Below are positions 52,601 to 61,643 of a stretch of DNA of 64,000 nt, piece after piece (position 1 is the first letter of the stretch; each line of letters starts with the position of its first letter). Below the pieces are notes generated by a model, which worked only from the letters and a program-made list of their open reading frames with translations, was not told the origin of the DNA and ran no database searches. The translations under genes were made by a program, and so were the position numbers. Source of the DNA: Streptomyces shenzhenensis (GTDB lineage: Bacteria > Actinomycetota > Actinomycetes > Streptomycetales > Streptomycetaceae); NCBI RefSeq assembly GCF_021462265.1, contig NZ_JAJONF010000041.1, forward strand, positions 1 through 64,000, read 5' to 3'.

Positions 52601-53775
52601 GCCGGGTTCCCCACGGGTATCCGGGCCCGGACGACGAACCCGCCGCCCGCCTCCCGCCCCGCGCTGAACTCGCCGCCCAGGACCGCCACGCGCTCCCGCA
52701 GACCGGCCAGGCCCCGTCCGCTCCCGCCCGGGGACGCGGTGGCCGGTCCGGAGCGGTCGGTGCCGACCTCCACGGTGATCTCCTTCTCGCCGTGCCGGAC
52801 CAGCACCGAAGTGGGGCTGCCGTGGGCGTACTTGAGGGCGTTGGTGAGGGCTTCCTGCACCACCCGGTAGGCCACCAGGTCGGCGCTGCCGGCCGATTCG
52901 GCCGGCGTGCCCTCCTCGGCGAATTCCACCGGCTGCCCGGCCCGGCGGGTCTGCTCGACCAGCGTGCGCAGCCGGCCGGCCGCCGGTGTCCTGCCGCCGC
53001 CGGTGTCGGTACCGGTGCCGGTGCCGTGGTCGGGGTTGAGCAGGTCGAGCAGATGGCGCAGGTCGGAGATGGCCCGCCGCCCGGTGTCGGTGACGTGGGT
53101 CAGGGTCTGGTCGAGGCGCTCCGGCGCGGCGGTCAGATACCGGGCCGCCTCCGCCTGCACGACCATCGCCGTCACATGGTGGGTCACCACGTCGTGCAGC
53201 TCGCGGGCGATCCGGGTGCGCTCGGCGGTCCGGGTCTCCTCGGCGACGCGCCGCCGGCGGTCGGCCTCCGCGGCCCGGGTGGAACGCAGCCACGCCCCGA
53301 CGCCCCAGGCGAGGACCAGCGCCAGGTAGAACGTCACGAACCCGCTCGCCTTCTCGCCCCCCGACCCCAGCCGGTGCAGCGCGACCGCCAACGGCACGTA
53401 GGCCACGGAGAACAGGAGCGCGGCGGGCCGCCGGTGCCGTTCCAGATGGGCGCCGGTGCTGATCAGGGCGATCGGCAGCGCGGTGCTCGCGAGCGAGTGG
53501 TAGCCGCGCAACTGGTCGACGGCGAAGCCGAGACAGACCAGGGCGAGGGAGACGGCCGGCCACCGCCGGCGCACGGCGAGCGGCAGGCACTCCAGGCCGA
53601 GCACCGCGATGACCAGCGCGTCGAAGGGCCGGGTCGGCAGGTCCCCGACCTGCGTCCCCTTGTCGTGCAGCACCGGCAGGAAGGACCCGGCCAGGAGCAG
53701 CAGCCCGAGCGGCAGATCCCGGACCGTGACATCGAGCCGGTGCCACCATCCGGGCGCCTGCCGAGGACTGATCAC
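52597..53775 (-). CDS. Sensor histidine kinase (HisKA_3 type)
   Basis: The 392-residue protein has an N-terminal region with about five membrane helices and no large extracellular loop. A HisKA_3 dimerisation segment follows (RIARELHDVVTHHVTAMVVQ, with the phospho-His in ELHDVV), then a GHKL ATPase with N box VVQEALTNALKYA and G box GSGRGLAGLRERV. GTG 53775 overlaps the CPBP gene stop. The signal is probably sensed in the membrane, as in envelope-stress kinases. Confidence 0.9.
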   Translation of the reverse strand: MISPRQAPGWWHRLDVTVRDLPLGLLLLAGSFLPVLHDKGTQVGDLPTRPFDALVIAVLGLECLPLAVRRRWPAVSLALVCLGFAVDQLRGYHSLASTALPIALISTGAHLERHRRPAALLFSVAYVPLAVALHRLGSGGEKASGFVTFYLALVLAWGVGAWLRSTRAAEADRRRRVAEETRTAERTRIARELHDVVTHHVTAMVVQAEAARYLTAAPERLDQTLTHVTDTGRRAISDLRHLLDLLNPDHGTGTGTDTGGGRTPAAGRLRTLVEQTRRAGQPVEFAEEGTPAESAGSADLVAYRVVQEALTNALKYAHGSPTSVLVRHGEKEITVEVGTDRSGPATASPGGSGRGLAGLRERVAVLGGEFSAGREAGGGFVVRARIPVGNPA

Positions 53776-54611
53776 CGGGGCAGTGTAGCGACGGCGCCGG
53801 CCTGGACACCCCGGCGCCGGCGCGGCACCACATGCCCCCGCCGCTTGGCCAGCCACAGGAACGCGACCGTCACCAGCAGCCCGAGCAGCACCGAGTACAC
53901 GCTCGCCTCCGGCCCGAACTGCCCGCCGGTGACGAGCTGGGAGCCCGAGGTGGCGGCGTCCAGCAGCCCCTTCTGGGATCCGCCGCTGCCGGAGACCTCG
54001 GTGCCGAAGATGCCGGACTCGGCGAAGTTCCAGCCGAAGTGCAGGCCGATCGGCAGCCAGAGGGTGCGGGTGGCGGCGTACGCGGCGCCGAGCATGCCGC
54101 CGGCCTCGATCGCGATGGCGAGGGCGCCCCACACGGTCGCGTCCTTGTTCAGCAGATGCATCATCCCGAACAGCGCCCCGGTCGACACCAGCGCGATCCA
54201 GGTCCCGGTGCGCTCCTCGACGATCCGGAACAGCACGCCCCGGAACATCAGTTCCTCCGTCACCGCGGCCGCGGCCATGAACCCGACGACCCCCACCGCG
54301 CCCGTCACCGACCCCATCCCGTGGACGGTGTAGTCCCCGAGGAAGGCGATGTTCCCGATGACGCACGCGAAGGTGGCCCCGCCTATGAGGACCCCTCGCC
54401 CGAACGCCGCCCGGGCGCCTTCCCGCCCCACCTCGGTGCTCGGCCGCCGTTCGGTCCGCCGTACCACCCAGCCGTAGACCAGCACCGCGGCGACGGCCGT
54501 CAGCAGGCCGAGGACCAGGGTGAGAAACCAGTTCCCCTGCACCGCGGCGACGACCTGCCCCCCGACGAAGGCGACCGCCACGACCGCCAGGAGCTGCCAG
54601 ACCAGCCTCAT
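53772..54611 (-). CDS. CPBP-family intramembrane glutamic protease
   Basis: The 279-residue membrane protein has about seven helices and the CPBP motifs EELMFRG (near residue 125), FGMMHLL and GLHFGWNF. ATG 54611 follows GGGGAG. Co-transcription with a kinase whose sensor is buried in the membrane suggests that the protease and the two-component system act in one envelope pathway; this is an inference. Confidence 0.88.
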   Translation of the reverse strand: MRLVWQLLAVVAVAFVGGQVVAAVQGNWFLTLVLGLLTAVAAVLVYGWVVRRTERRPSTEVGREGARAAFGRGVLIGGATFACVIGNIAFLGDYTVHGMGSVTGAVGVVGFMAAAAVTEELMFRGVLFRIVEERTGTWIALVSTGALFGMMHLLNKDATVWGALAIAIEAGGMLGAAYAATRTLWLPIGLHFGWNFAESGIFGTEVSGSGGSQKGLLDAATSGSQLVTGGQFGPEASVYSVLLGLLVTVAFLWLAKRRGHVVPRRRRGVQAGAVATLPR

Positions 54612-54853
54612 GATGACTCCCCTCACAGGATCCGCGGCCCAGGCGCCGCGGCTGGCCCGAACGCTACGGATCGGCCGCCCGCGAATCGTCACCGCTCAGT
54701 GGACACCTGCGGGTAGCTCGCACGGGGGACACCCCGAACCGGCCGTGGACCGCCGAAGGCGGCGCGCTCCTGATCACACACCGTCACCGTCGGGGATGCG
54801 CGGTTGCGTGCTTCCACCTAACGTCGCAGGTGAGGACCAGTCAGGGAGCGGAC

Positions 54854-55504
54854 ATGAGCCGAACCAAACGCAGCAGGACCCGTAGCACCGTCCGTAAGCG
54901 GGCGCCGAGGATCTCGTCCCGCACGGTGACGGCACCGGGGCCGTCCGCCGCGACGGCGCCCGAACGTGGGTCGCCGCAGCCGGCGCCGGCCCGCGACCAC
55001 ATCCTCCCGCACGCGCCCCCGCGCCGGCCCGCCCGGATGCGCATATCCGAGACCAACCCCTGGTCGGTCGCGGTGATGAGCTTCTTCTTCCTGACAGGCC
55101 TCGGGGTGTGCGTCCTCGGCGTCGCACTGGGCACGTCGGTGACGCTGGACATCGTGGCCCCGGGGGAGTGGCCGACGCCGTGGCAGACGACGGTCGTCGC
55201 CACCGGGGTCGTCACGCTGGAGATCCTCCTGGGCACCGTTCTGGCATGCCTGTGCAGCCTCATGTACAACTACACCGCGCGGTTCAGCGGTGGCGTCGAA
55301 GTGGCCCTGACCGGCGACCTCAGCGATCCGGCACCGGCCGCGCAGGCCCTCCGGGCCATGACACGGGCGCACATCCGCGCCCGGCGACGCCTGCACGCCT
55401 TCCTCCCGGCCGACTCCCTCGCCGGCGGCCGCCCTCACCGTCGACGCCGAGGCGGCTCCTCCCCACCTGATGCCGACACCGGTGAACCCCCGCAGGAACC
55501 ATAG
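54854..55504 (+). CDS. DUF3566-like membrane protein
   Basis: The 216-residue protein has a basic, Pro-rich N terminus (~60 residues) and then MRISETNPWSVAVMSFFFLT, the DUF3566 signature, with two membrane helices separated by a short loop and a NYTARFSGGVEVAL end. The usual DUF3566 gene lies near gyrA at the origin, so this is likely a second, diverged copy with an additional charged C-terminal tail of ~50 residues. Confidence 0.75.
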   Translation: MSRTKRSRTRSTVRKRAPRISSRTVTAPGPSAATAPERGSPQPAPARDHILPHAPPRRPARMRISETNPWSVAVMSFFFLTGLGVCVLGVALGTSVTLDIVAPGEWPTPWQTTVVATGVVTLEILLGTVLACLCSLMYNYTARFSGGVEVALTGDLSDPAPAAQALRAMTRAHIRARRRLHAFLPADSLAGGRPHRRRRGGSSPPDADTGEPPQEP

Positions 55505-55938
55505 CCAGCGGGACGCCCACAAGAGCGGCACCTCCGCAGAGGCCCCGCCCTTCCGCCCTGCCTGGTCACGCGACAAGAGGCCGTGGCGGGACCTGAAAAA
55601 CTTGACGGGGGATCCCCCTTGGTCCGCCGCCGGCACCGGCCGCAGTGCGCCCACGGATGCGTGGAACCCCGCGGACGTAACGTCGTCGGCTACTCCCCAG
55701 CGGCGCGTGCGAACCCGGAGCTGTCCGTCACCACGGCGCGTGCCGACCGCCGTGCGGTCGGTCTTCCCGAACAGCTCAGCACTCGAGCAGGTCGGCGGCC
55801 CCTCTCCGCCGGATTGCGTGGGGCAGAGGAGCCAGGCAGCACTTGCTGGAGTGGGGTGGATCACATGCCGGTCACCGCATCCCTTTGTGTCACCGGCAGG
55901 TCTGTTCAGCGAACTGGACTGTTTTAGGGGGACCAAAG
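55505..55938. other. 434-bp gap with a degenerate tRNA-Cys-end copy
   Basis: The first part (55521-55594) aligns with the tRNA-Cys 3' end and its terminator at 56785-56858. The rest has open frames of non-coding composition and should contain the promoter of the lipoprotein gene. No further gene is supported. Confidence 0.55.
55521..55594 (-). repeat. Degenerate duplicate of tRNA-Cys 3' end and terminator
   Basis: The segments AAGAG..GGCACCTC, GCCTGGTCA and GAGGCCGTGGCGGGA occur in the same order and near-equal spacing here and at 56784-56858. The second copy is the tRNA-Cys acceptor/T-arm end and its downstream hairpin. The two copies flank the lipoprotein gene. Confidence 0.6.
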
Positions 55939-56718
55939 GTGACTAACCGTACCCTGCTGGCTGCGGCGGCCCTGTGTACGACGGCAGTGGTGACGCTCAC
56001 CGCATGCGGGGACGACAAGAAGGCCGACGCCAAGGAGGCGGGCACCCCTGCTTCCGCGACTTCCGCACCCGCCAAGCCGTTCGCGGGCCTGACCCCGGAT
56101 CAGATATCCGAGAAGTCCCGGCTGGCCATGACAAAGCTGAAGTCGTTCGAGGCCAAGGGCGCCATGACCGTCCAAGGCAAGGAGATGACCTTCGATGTCG
56201 CTGTTGCCGGGAAGGGCAACTGCCTGGGGACCTTCACCCGCGAAGGCGCGGCCGCCGATCTCCGTTGGGTCGGCGACCACACCTACATGAAGGCCGACAA
56301 AAAGTTCTGGCAGCAAACAGCCAGAGAGGAGGGCTCTTCCCCCGAGGAGGCGAACGCCCTCACCGAACTGCTCGCGGGACATTGGTTCAAGGCGCCGGTG
56401 GGGTCCGGCGAGGCGGACGACGACTTCCCCTTCTGCGACGCCGCCACGATATTCACGAAGGACAAGAAGGAAGGCCCCCTCGCCAGAGGCGCGGAAACCG
56501 AGGTCAACGGCACGCACGTGGTGACGCTCACGGGGAAGGACGGCGCCGCGACGCAGACCCTCTTCGTGTCTGCTGAGGGAGATCCCTACGCACTGAGGAT
56601 GACCGAGGAGGGCGGCAAGGAGCCCGGCACGCTCGACTTCTCGGCGTTCAACAAGCCTGTGACCGTCACGCCCCCGCCGGCCGGCGAGGTCGTAGACCTC
56701 AAGAAGCTCCAGAAGTGA
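55939..56718 (+). CDS. Lipoprotein, LppX/LprAFG-like
   Basis: The 259-residue protein starts at GTG 55939 after AGGGGG and has a lipobox LTAC (Cys23). The mature domain pattern (KSRLAMTKLKSFEAKGAMTV, GDHTYMKADKKFWQQ, HVVTLTGKDG...TLFVSAEGDPYAL) resembles lipid-binding LppX/LprG-type lipoproteins of actinobacteria, a half-open beta barrel. It is bracketed by the two copies of the tRNA-Cys end. Confidence 0.8.
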   Translation: MTNRTLLAAAALCTTAVVTLTACGDDKKADAKEAGTPASATSAPAKPFAGLTPDQISEKSRLAMTKLKSFEAKGAMTVQGKEMTFDVAVAGKGNCLGTFTREGAAADLRWVGDHTYMKADKKFWQQTAREEGSSPEEANALTELLAGHWFKAPVGSGEADDDFPFCDAATIFTKDKKEGPLARGAETEVNGTHVVTLTGKDGAATQTLFVSAEGDPYALRMTEEGGKEPGTLDFSAFNKPVTVTPPPAGEVVDLKKLQK

Positions 56719-56786
56719 ACCGGGCTCGTCCCCGGCGCCAGCGGTGGTGGGCGGGGCGGAACGGCTGACTGAGACGGACGGCCAAG

Positions 56787-56817
56787 AGGGTGGCACCTCA
56801 TGAAGAGGCGCCACCCT
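56787..56817 (-). terminator. Terminator of tRNA-Cys
   Basis: A 13-bp stem with one A/C mismatch and a 5-base loop lies 27 bp after the tRNA 3' end on the minus strand. Confidence 0.7.
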
Positions 56818-56843
56818 ACCAATTTGCCTGGTCAAAGGATGGG

Positions 56844-56915
56844 AGGCCGTGGCGGGATTCGAACCCACGTAACTCGCTTTGCAGGCGAGCCCCTGAACCA
56901 CTCGGGCACACGGCC
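56844..56915 (-). tRNA. tRNA-Cys (GCA)
   Basis: On minus the 72-nt cloverleaf has acceptor arms GGCCGTG/CACGGCC, discriminator T, D arm GCCCGAGTGGTTCAGGGGC, anticodon arm CTCGC-CTGCAAA-GCGAG with anticodon GCA, and T arm GTGGG-TTCGAAT-CCCGC. U73 and GCA identify tRNA-Cys. CCA is not encoded. Confidence 0.95.
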
Positions 56916-57088
56916 GTGTCGGTGATTCGAAGGTACGGGGGCGTGGGGGAGGGGCTCAAGGAGGTGGGCGGGGCTGCAACGGGACTGCCATACGGCGTTC
57001 ATGAACCGGGGGTGTACGACCAAGGTCGGAGGCGGGGTCGGGCTTGCGACAGGGGTCAGAGTGGGGATTGGGGCTTACCGTGGTCTGC

Positions 57089-58525
57089 ATGACCGCCCTT
57101 GAGCCCAGCGACGCCGTTGTCGCGGATGAGCACGCCGCCCGAGCCGATGAGAGCGGTGTGCTGGGGCGGGCGTACCGGGCGTTGAGCGTCGGGATCGTGT
57201 CCGTCGTGCTGGTCATCGCCTTCGAGGCGACCGCGGTGGGCACGGCGATGCCGGTGGCGGCCCGGGAGTTGCACGGGGTGCCCCTGTACGCGTTCGCGTT
57301 CTCCGGGTACTTCACGACGAGTCTGTTCGGGATGGTGCTGGCCGGGCAGTGGTCGGACCGCAAGGGGCCGCTCGGGGCGCTGGCGACGGGGATCGGGGCC
57401 TTCGCCGCCGGGCTGGTGGTGGCCGGGACCGCGCAGAGCATGTGGGTGTTCATCGCGGGGCGGGCCGTGCAGGGGTTCGGCGGCGGCCTGGTCATCGTCG
57501 CGTTGTACGTCGTCGTGGGACGGGCCTACCCGGAGCGGCTGCGGCCCGCGATCATGGCCGCGTTCGCCGCGGGCTGGGTGGTGCCGTCCATCGTCGGGCC
57601 GCTGGCCGCGGGCACGGTGACCGAGCAACTGGGCTGGCGGTGGGTGTTCCTCGGCATTCCGCCGCTCGTGGGCTTCCCGCTGGCGCTCGCCCTGCCTCAG
57701 ATACGGCGCCGGGCCGGCGGGCCGGTGACGGAGGAGGGCCGCGGGGCCTTCGACCGGCGGCGGATCCGGCTCGCCTTCGGTATCTCGCTCGGCGCGGGGC
57801 TGCTGCAGTACGCGGCTCAGGATCTGCGGTGGGTGTCGGTGATACCCGGACTGCTCGGCGCCGCGCTGCTGGTGCCCGCCGTGCTGGGGCTGCTGCCCCG
57901 CGGTACGTACCGGGCGGCACGCGGCCTGCCCTCCGTCGTGCTGCTGCGCGGGGCCGCGGCCGGTGCCTTCGTCTCCGCCGAGTCCTTCGTGCCGTTGATG
58001 CTCGTGACGCAACGGGGGCTGTCACCCACCCTCGCCGGGTTCTCGCTGGCGGCGGGCGGGGTCACCTGGGCGGTGGGCTCGTGGGTGCAGGCGCGGCCGC
58101 GGCTGGAGCCGTACCGGGAGCGGCTGATGACCCTCGGCATGGTGCTGGTGGGGGCGGCGATCGCCACGGCGCCGACGGTGCTCCTGCCCGGTGTGCCGGT
58201 GTGGACCGTCGCCGTCGCCTGGGCCTTCGGCTGCTTCGGGATGGGTCTGGTGATCGCCTCGGCCAGCGTGCTGATGCTCCGGCTCTCCGCGCCGGCGGAG
58301 GCCGGCGCCAACTCCGCCGCCCTCCAGATCTCCGACGCCCTCTCGAACGTCGTCCTGCTCGCCGTGACCGGCGCGGCCTTCGCCTCCCTGGGCGGCGGCA
58401 GCCTGACGGGGGCGGCCGGCTCCGGTTCCCGTCCGGCCGCCTTCGCCGCCGTCTTCCTGCCGATGGCGGGGGTGGCCCTCGCCGGGGCCTGGGTGACGAG
58501 ACGGCTGCGGGACCAGCCGTCGTGA
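57089..58525 (+). CDS. MFS transporter, multidrug-efflux type
   Basis: The 478-residue protein has about twelve to fourteen hydrophobic helices and the MFS loop motif AGQWSDRKGPLGALATG. A GRAVQGFGGGLVIVALYVVVG segment matches motif C-like antiporter regions. It starts at ATG 57089. The run GGGCTTACCGTGGTCTGCATG offers no good ribosome-binding site, so leaderless translation or a start at upstream GTG is possible. Substrate unknown. Confidence 0.88.
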   Translation: MTALEPSDAVVADEHAARADESGVLGRAYRALSVGIVSVVLVIAFEATAVGTAMPVAARELHGVPLYAFAFSGYFTTSLFGMVLAGQWSDRKGPLGALATGIGAFAAGLVVAGTAQSMWVFIAGRAVQGFGGGLVIVALYVVVGRAYPERLRPAIMAAFAAGWVVPSIVGPLAAGTVTEQLGWRWVFLGIPPLVGFPLALALPQIRRRAGGPVTEEGRGAFDRRRIRLAFGISLGAGLLQYAAQDLRWVSVIPGLLGAALLVPAVLGLLPRGTYRAARGLPSVVLLRGAAAGAFVSAESFVPLMLVTQRGLSPTLAGFSLAAGGVTWAVGSWVQARPRLEPYRERLMTLGMVLVGAAIATAPTVLLPGVPVWTVAVAWAFGCFGMGLVIASASVLMLRLSAPAEAGANSAALQISDALSNVVLLAVTGAAFASLGGGSLTGAAGSGSRPAAFAAVFLPMAGVALAGAWVTRRLRDQPS

Positions 58526-58732
58526 ACCGCCCGCCGGCCCGCCGGCCCGCCCGCCCGCCGGCCCAGCCGGCCGGCGCGCGGCACCTTCGTGATCTGTGAC
58601 GTGAGTCCCACCCGGCGGTGCGGCGGCCTCGTCCGCGCGTGGGCCGCCGTGGCGCGCCGGTAGGGTGGCCCGGTTGTCATACGTAGCCGTCCGACCCCCG
58701 TACACCTCGCGACCCTCTTTACTACGGAGACC

Positions 58733-60562
58733 GTGACTACCACCGCCGCCTCGCCCGCCTCGTCTTCCTCGCACTCCTCGTCCTCCTCGTCCTCCCATCA
58801 CCTTTCGCCGGCCTTCCCCGGCCGGGCGCCCTGGGGTACCGCCAGCAAGCTGCGTGCCTGGCAGCAGGGGGCCATGGAGAAGTACGTCCAGGAGCAGCCG
58901 CGCGACTTCCTGGCCGTGGCCACGCCCGGCGCCGGGAAGACGACGTTCGCGCTGACGCTCGCCTCCTGGCTGCTGCACCACCATGTCGTGCAGCAGGTCA
59001 CCGTCGTCGCCCCCACCGAGCATCTGAAGAAGCAGTGGGCCGAGGCCGCGGCGAGGATCGGCATCAAGCTCGATCCCGAGTACAGCGCCGGACCGCTCAG
59101 CCGGGAGTACGACGGGGTCGCCGTGACGTACGCCGGTGTCGGCGTACGGCCGATGCTGCACCGCAACCGCTCCGAGCAGCGCAAGACGCTCGTCATCCTC
59201 GACGAGATCCACCACGCCGGTGACTCCAAGTCCTGGGGCGAGGCCTGCCTGGAGGCGTTCGAGCCGGCGACCCGGCGGCTGGCCCTGACCGGCACGCCCT
59301 TCCGGTCCGACACCAACCCCATTCCCTTCGTGACGTACGAGGAAGGGCAGGACGGGATCCGGCGCTCGGCCGCCGACTACACGTACGGATACGGCAACGC
59401 GCTCGCCGACCACGTCGTCCGGCCCGTCATCTTCCTCTCCTACAGCGGCAACATGCGCTGGCGCACGAAGGCCGGTGACGAGATCGCCGCCCGGCTCGGC
59501 GAGCCGATGACCAAGGACGCCGTCAGCCAGGCCTGGCGAACGGCGCTCGATCCGCGCGGTGAGTGGATGCCGGCCGTGCTGCGCGCCGCCGACCAGCGGC
59601 TGACGGAGGTGCGGAAGGGGATTCCGGACGCGGGCGCCCTCGTCATCGCCTCCGACCAGGACTCCGCGCGCGCCTACGCCAAACTCATCCGCGAGATCAC
59701 GGGGACGAAGGCGACCCTGGTCCTCTCCGACGACACCGGCGCGTCCAAGCGGATCGACGACTTCAGCGCGAGCGACGACCGCTGGATGGTCGCCGTCCGG
59801 ATGGTGTCCGAGGGCGTGGACGTGCCCCGGCTGGCGGTGGGGGTCTACGCCACCACCATCTCGACGCCGCTCTTCTTCGCCCAGGCCGTCGGCCGGTTCG
59901 TGCGCTCCCGGCGGCGCGGCGAGACCGCGTCCGTGTTCCTGCCGACCGTCCCCGATCTGCTGACCTTCGCCAACGAGATGGAGGTCGAGCGCGACCACGC
60001 CCTCGACAAGCCCAAGAAGGACGGCGAGGAGGACCCGTACGCCGAGTCCGAGAAGGAGATGGAGGAGGCGAACAAGGAGCAGGACGAGGACACCGGCGAG
60101 CAGGAGCAGTTCGCCTTCGAGGCGCTGGAGTCGGAGGCCGTCTTCGACCGGGTGCTCTTCGACGGCGCCGAGTTCGGCATGCAGGCCCATCCGGGCAGCG
60201 AGGAGGAGCAGGACTACCTCGGCATTCCGGGGCTCCTCGAACCCGACCAGGTGCAGCTGCTGCTGCAGAAGCGGCAGGCCCGGCAGATCGCGCACAGCCG
60301 CAAGAAGCCGGACACCGAGGCCGACCTGCTGGAACTTCCCGCGGAACGGCGGCCCGTGGTCTCCCACAAGGAGATGATGGAGCTGCGCAAGCAGCTGAAC
60401 ACGATGGTGAGTGCGTATGTGCACCAGAGCGGGAAGCCGCACGGGGTGATCCACACCGAGCTGCGGAGGGTGTGCGGGGGGCCGCCGAGCGCGGAGGCCA
60501 CGGCGGGGCAGTTGCGGCAGCGCATCGCTAAAGTGCAGGAGTGGGCCACCCGGATGCGGTAG
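58733..60562 (+). CDS. SF2 DEAD/DEAH-type helicase
   Basis: The 609-residue protein has a Ser-rich N terminus (~25 residues), Walker A TPGAGKTT near residue 65, Walker B D157-E-I-H, motif III TGTPFRSD, and C-terminal motifs MVSEGVDVPR and QAVGRFVRSRR. An acidic Glu/Asp-rich linker (residues ~425-470) follows. The architecture is like ComFA/UvrB-related or restriction-type helicases conserved in actinobacteria; the precise role is not known. GTG 58733 follows CGGAGA. Confidence 0.88.
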   Translation: MTTTAASPASSSSHSSSSSSSHHLSPAFPGRAPWGTASKLRAWQQGAMEKYVQEQPRDFLAVATPGAGKTTFALTLASWLLHHHVVQQVTVVAPTEHLKKQWAEAAARIGIKLDPEYSAGPLSREYDGVAVTYAGVGVRPMLHRNRSEQRKTLVILDEIHHAGDSKSWGEACLEAFEPATRRLALTGTPFRSDTNPIPFVTYEEGQDGIRRSAADYTYGYGNALADHVVRPVIFLSYSGNMRWRTKAGDEIAARLGEPMTKDAVSQAWRTALDPRGEWMPAVLRAADQRLTEVRKGIPDAGALVIASDQDSARAYAKLIREITGTKATLVLSDDTGASKRIDDFSASDDRWMVAVRMVSEGVDVPRLAVGVYATTISTPLFFAQAVGRFVRSRRRGETASVFLPTVPDLLTFANEMEVERDHALDKPKKDGEEDPYAESEKEMEEANKEQDEDTGEQEQFAFEALESEAVFDRVLFDGAEFGMQAHPGSEEEQDYLGIPGLLEPDQVQLLLQKRQARQIAHSRKKPDTEADLLELPAERRPVVSHKEMMELRKQLNTMVSAYVHQSGKPHGVIHTELRRVCGGPPSAEATAGQLRQRIAKVQEWATRMR

Positions 60563-60924
60563 CCGGCCGGGCGCGGGTCCTTGGTGGTCGCTCGCGCCCG
60601 CGCGGTGGAGCGCGTATGGACACGGCCGGGCCCCGGTGGGGCGCGGCAGGCGGACGCATACCGACACAAAGCGCAGTAGTCCATACCGCTGTGTGACCGG
60701 ATTCTGGACGGAGGCTTCCGCTCAGCGAACCCCCTTCGCTACTGTCCGGCTACGCACACGCCCCGTGGCAGCGCCGCCGCGGAGCGCAGCCGTGAAGCGA
60801 CTGGGCCCGGAGCCGCCGGGCCGTCCTGCCGATCGGCGGCCTCTGACGCGCGTCGCTGACGGGACTCGGCGACGCATCCGCCGCGACGGAGGTTGCCGAC
60901 CTCACCACCTAAGGAGTGGGCGTC
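60563..60924. other. 362-bp region upstream of the IclR gene
   Basis: No gene is supported. It should hold the IclR promoter; I see no clear hexamers. AAGGAG at 60911-60916 is the IclR ribosome-binding site and decides the start at GTG 60925. Confidence 0.4.
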
Positions 60925-61566
60925 GTGACCGCGGAGACCTCTCAGACGCTCGACCGGGGACTGCGCGTCCTCAAACTGCTGGCCGACACCGACCACGGGC
61001 TGACCGTCACCGAGCTTTCCAACAAACTGGGCGTCAACCGGACCGTGGTGTACCGGTTGCTGGCCACGCTTGAGCAGCATGCGCTGGTCCGGCGTGACCT
61101 GGGCGGGCGAGCCCGGGTCGGGCTGGGGGTGCTGCGCCTTGGCCGGCAGGTCCATCCCCTCGTGCGGGAAGCGGCTCTGCCGGCGCTTCGCTCGCTCGCC
61201 GAGGACATCGGGGCGACGGCGCACCTGACGCTGGTCGACGGGACCGAGGCGCTCGCCGTCGCGGTCGTCGAGCCGACCTGGACCGACTATCACGTGGCCT
61301 ACCGGGCCGGGTTCCGGCACCCGCTGGAACGCGGGGCCGCCGGCAAGGCGATCCTCGCCGCACGGCACTCCCCGCGGCACGACCCCGGGTACACGCTGAC
61401 CCACGGCGAACTGGAGGCCGGGGCGAGCGGGGCCGCCGCGCCGCTGCTCGGGGTCACCGGCGTCGAGGGCAGTGTCGGGGTGGTGATGCTGGCCGACGCC
61501 GTGCCGGAGCGGGTCGGGGCACGGGTGATGGACGCGGCCCGGGAGGTCGCGGAAGCGTTGCGCTGA
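60925..61566 (+). CDS. IclR-family transcriptional regulator
   Basis: The 213-residue protein has an IclR helix-turn-helix (RGLRVLKLLADTDHGLTVTE, then LGVNRTVVYRLLATLEQHAL) and an effector domain that is shorter than usual (family ~250). GTG 60925 lies eight bases after AAGGAG. Neighbours give no clue to the regulated pathway. Confidence 0.88.
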   Translation: MTAETSQTLDRGLRVLKLLADTDHGLTVTELSNKLGVNRTVVYRLLATLEQHALVRRDLGGRARVGLGVLRLGRQVHPLVREAALPALRSLAEDIGATAHLTLVDGTEALAVAVVEPTWTDYHVAYRAGFRHPLERGAAGKAILAARHSPRHDPGYTLTHGELEAGASGAAAPLLGVTGVEGSVGVVMLADAVPERVGARVMDAAREVAEALR

Positions 61567-61643
61567 GTGGCGGCAAGCGGCGGCGGTGCACTGAGCGGGG
61601 TCGGGGCGGTGGCCTGAACAGGCCGCCGCGTTAGATTGACTCC

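Noticed and set aside
58022..60667. 881-codon antisense frame spanning the MFS and helicase genes
   Set aside because: It covers the ends of two clear genes and has shadow composition.
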